Source: CAMCXT01 sp046302715
GTDB lineage: Bacteria; Bacteroidota; Bacteroidia; M30B66
DNA length: 14,668 nucleotides
Reading direction: 5' to 3'
Assembly (NCBI GenBank): GCA_046302715.1
Contig: JBKCHQ010000262.1
Coordinates: 1 to 14,668 of the forward strand
Notes under the pieces: generated by a model
What the model saw: only the letters and a program-made list of their open reading frames with translations
Told to the model about the DNA's origin: nothing
Database searches by the model: none
Shown here: positions 13,952-14,668 of the stretch, in pieces
Layout of the letters: every line of letters begins with the position of its first letter
How positions within the stretch are numbered: the stretch's first letter is position 1
Made by a program: the position numbers and the translations under genes

Positions 13952-14668
13952 ATGCACAACGCCGATAAAATAGCCCGAATTTCCATTGCCAAAAATGCGA
14001 GCATTTTGAGCGCCTTAAAGCAAATGGATCAGCTCGATCGTAAGTTGCTGTTGGTATTCGATAAAGGCAAATATTGTGGTTTGTTAAGTATTGGCGATAT
14101 ACAACGGGCCATCATTAAAAATATTCCGCTCGAAACCGAAGTTGACCATATTTTACGAAAGCAGCATCGTGTTGCCCGAACTGGCGATTCTACCGAAACC
14201 ATTCATAAAATGATGATGGAATTTCGCACCGAATGCATGCCCGTTTTAGATGAAAACGATAACCTGGTTGATACGCTGTTTTGGGAGGAAGAGTTTAAGG
14301 AAACAGAACGTCAACCCGCGGGCGAACTTAAAGTGCCCGTTGTAATTATGGCGGGTGGCTTCGGTAGCAGACTAAAACCGCTTACCAACATCATTCCCAA
14401 ACCGCTTGTGCCCATTGGCGAGAAGCCCATTATCGAAATTATTATTGATGGCTTTAACCGTTTGGGAGCCACCGATTTTTACCTCTCGGTAAATTATAAA
14501 CACGAAATGATTCGTTACTACTTCGATCATTTAAAAGACCGAAACTACGCGGTGCATTATTTTATGGAAGACCAGCCCTTGGGTACGGCAGGCTCCATCT
14601 ATCTGTTAAAAAATGTGCTGAACTCCACTTTTTTTGTATCCAATTGCGACATACTTATTGACCAGGAT
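13952..14668 (+). CDS. CBS-domain sugar-phosphate nucleotidyltransferase (PtmE-like), 3' end outside window
   Basis: 239 codons from ATG 13952 run off the right edge without a stop. Residues about 5-120 are a tandem CBS pair (ISIAKNASILSALKQMD, GKYCGLLSIGDIQRAIIKN, then HKMMMEFRTECMPVLDEND). From about 127 a nucleotidyltransferase domain starts: PVVIMAGGFGSRLKPLT (GGxGxRLxPLT loop), then PKPLVPIGEKPIIEIII, QPLGTAGSIYLL and VSNCDILID, where the Asp binds the metal. This CBS-plus-NTP-transferase order is that of Campylobacter PtmE, which makes GDP-glucosamine in legionaminic acid biosynthesis. The GDP preference is inferred from that likeness. The gene follows the acetyltransferase by 57 bp in the same direction. 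About a third of the protein should lie beyond the window. Confidence 0.88.
   Translation, partial: MHNADKIARISIAKNASILSALKQMDQLDRKLLLVFDKGKYCGLLSIGDIQRAIIKNIPLETEVDHILRKQHRVARTGDSTETIHKMMMEFRTECMPVLDENDNLVDTLFWEEEFKETERQPAGELKVPVVIMAGGFGSRLKPLTNIIPKPLVPIGEKPIIEIIIDGFNRLGATDFYLSVNYKHEMIRYYFDHLKDRNYAVHYFMEDQPLGTAGSIYLLKNVLNSTFFVSNCDILIDQD

Noticed and set aside
1..14668. CRISPR arrays, tRNA/rRNA genes, toxin-antitoxin or defence genes
   Set aside because: No regular direct repeats, no cloverleaf-like sequences and no matching protein motifs were seen.

Overview
The window looks like a chromosomal segment of a Bacteroidota bacterium. The evidence is the family content (DUF4476, DUF4159, WG-repeat and TonB-C-domain proteins, a Bacteroidota-type lipoprotein), the lack of clear Shine-Dalgarno sequences, and several matches to the phylum's -7 promoter element TAnnTTTG just upstream of genes. 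The sequence does not support a placement below phylum.

Layout. 1-882 (minus) is the N-terminal part of a lipoprotein with a PEGA-like domain and helical repeats; it runs off the left edge. 883-1640 is a decayed region holding a frameshift-riddled IS3-family transposase fossil (about 1101-1521, minus) and a possible orphan C-terminal gene tail on the plus strand (1516-1596). A DUF4476 protein (minus) and a 2,4-dienoyl-CoA-reductase-like SDR (plus) diverge from a 45-bp promoter region, followed by a small secreted TonB-C-domain protein. 3770-4599 has no intact gene but contains a 59-codon remnant of a membrane-anchored protein (minus) and some inverted repeats. tyrS, a 76-aa conserved hypothetical and a DUF4159 protein form a tight operon (4600-6795). 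A predicted outer-membrane beta-barrel protein follows and ends at a strong, probably bidirectional terminator. A two-gene minus operon meets it there: a large TPR-like/WG-repeat protein and a DUF502 membrane protein.

From 10615 to the right edge lies a surface-sugar cluster, all on the plus strand and tightly packed: a hexapeptide-repeat acetyltransferase, an NAD-dependent epimerase/dehydratase split by a frameshift, a LegC-type PLP aminotransferase, a NeuD/PglD-type sugar N-acyltransferase, and a CBS-domain sugar-1-phosphate nucleotidyltransferase of the PtmE type, cut by the window end. The last three match the legionaminic-acid (nonulosonate) precursor pathway. The synthase (NeuB/LegI), hydrolysing epimerase (LegG), CMP-transferase (LegF) and dedicated dehydratase (LegB) are not in the window; they would be expected downstream if the assignment is right.

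I found no tRNA, rRNA, CRISPR array, defence system or intact mobile element. The most notable items are the nonulosonate-type cluster with its broken SDR gene, the two gene fossils, a hairpin abutting the start codon of the beta-barrel gene, and promoter elements so close to the tyrS and WG-repeat start codons that the mRNAs may be nearly leaderless. No clearly undescribed system stands out.
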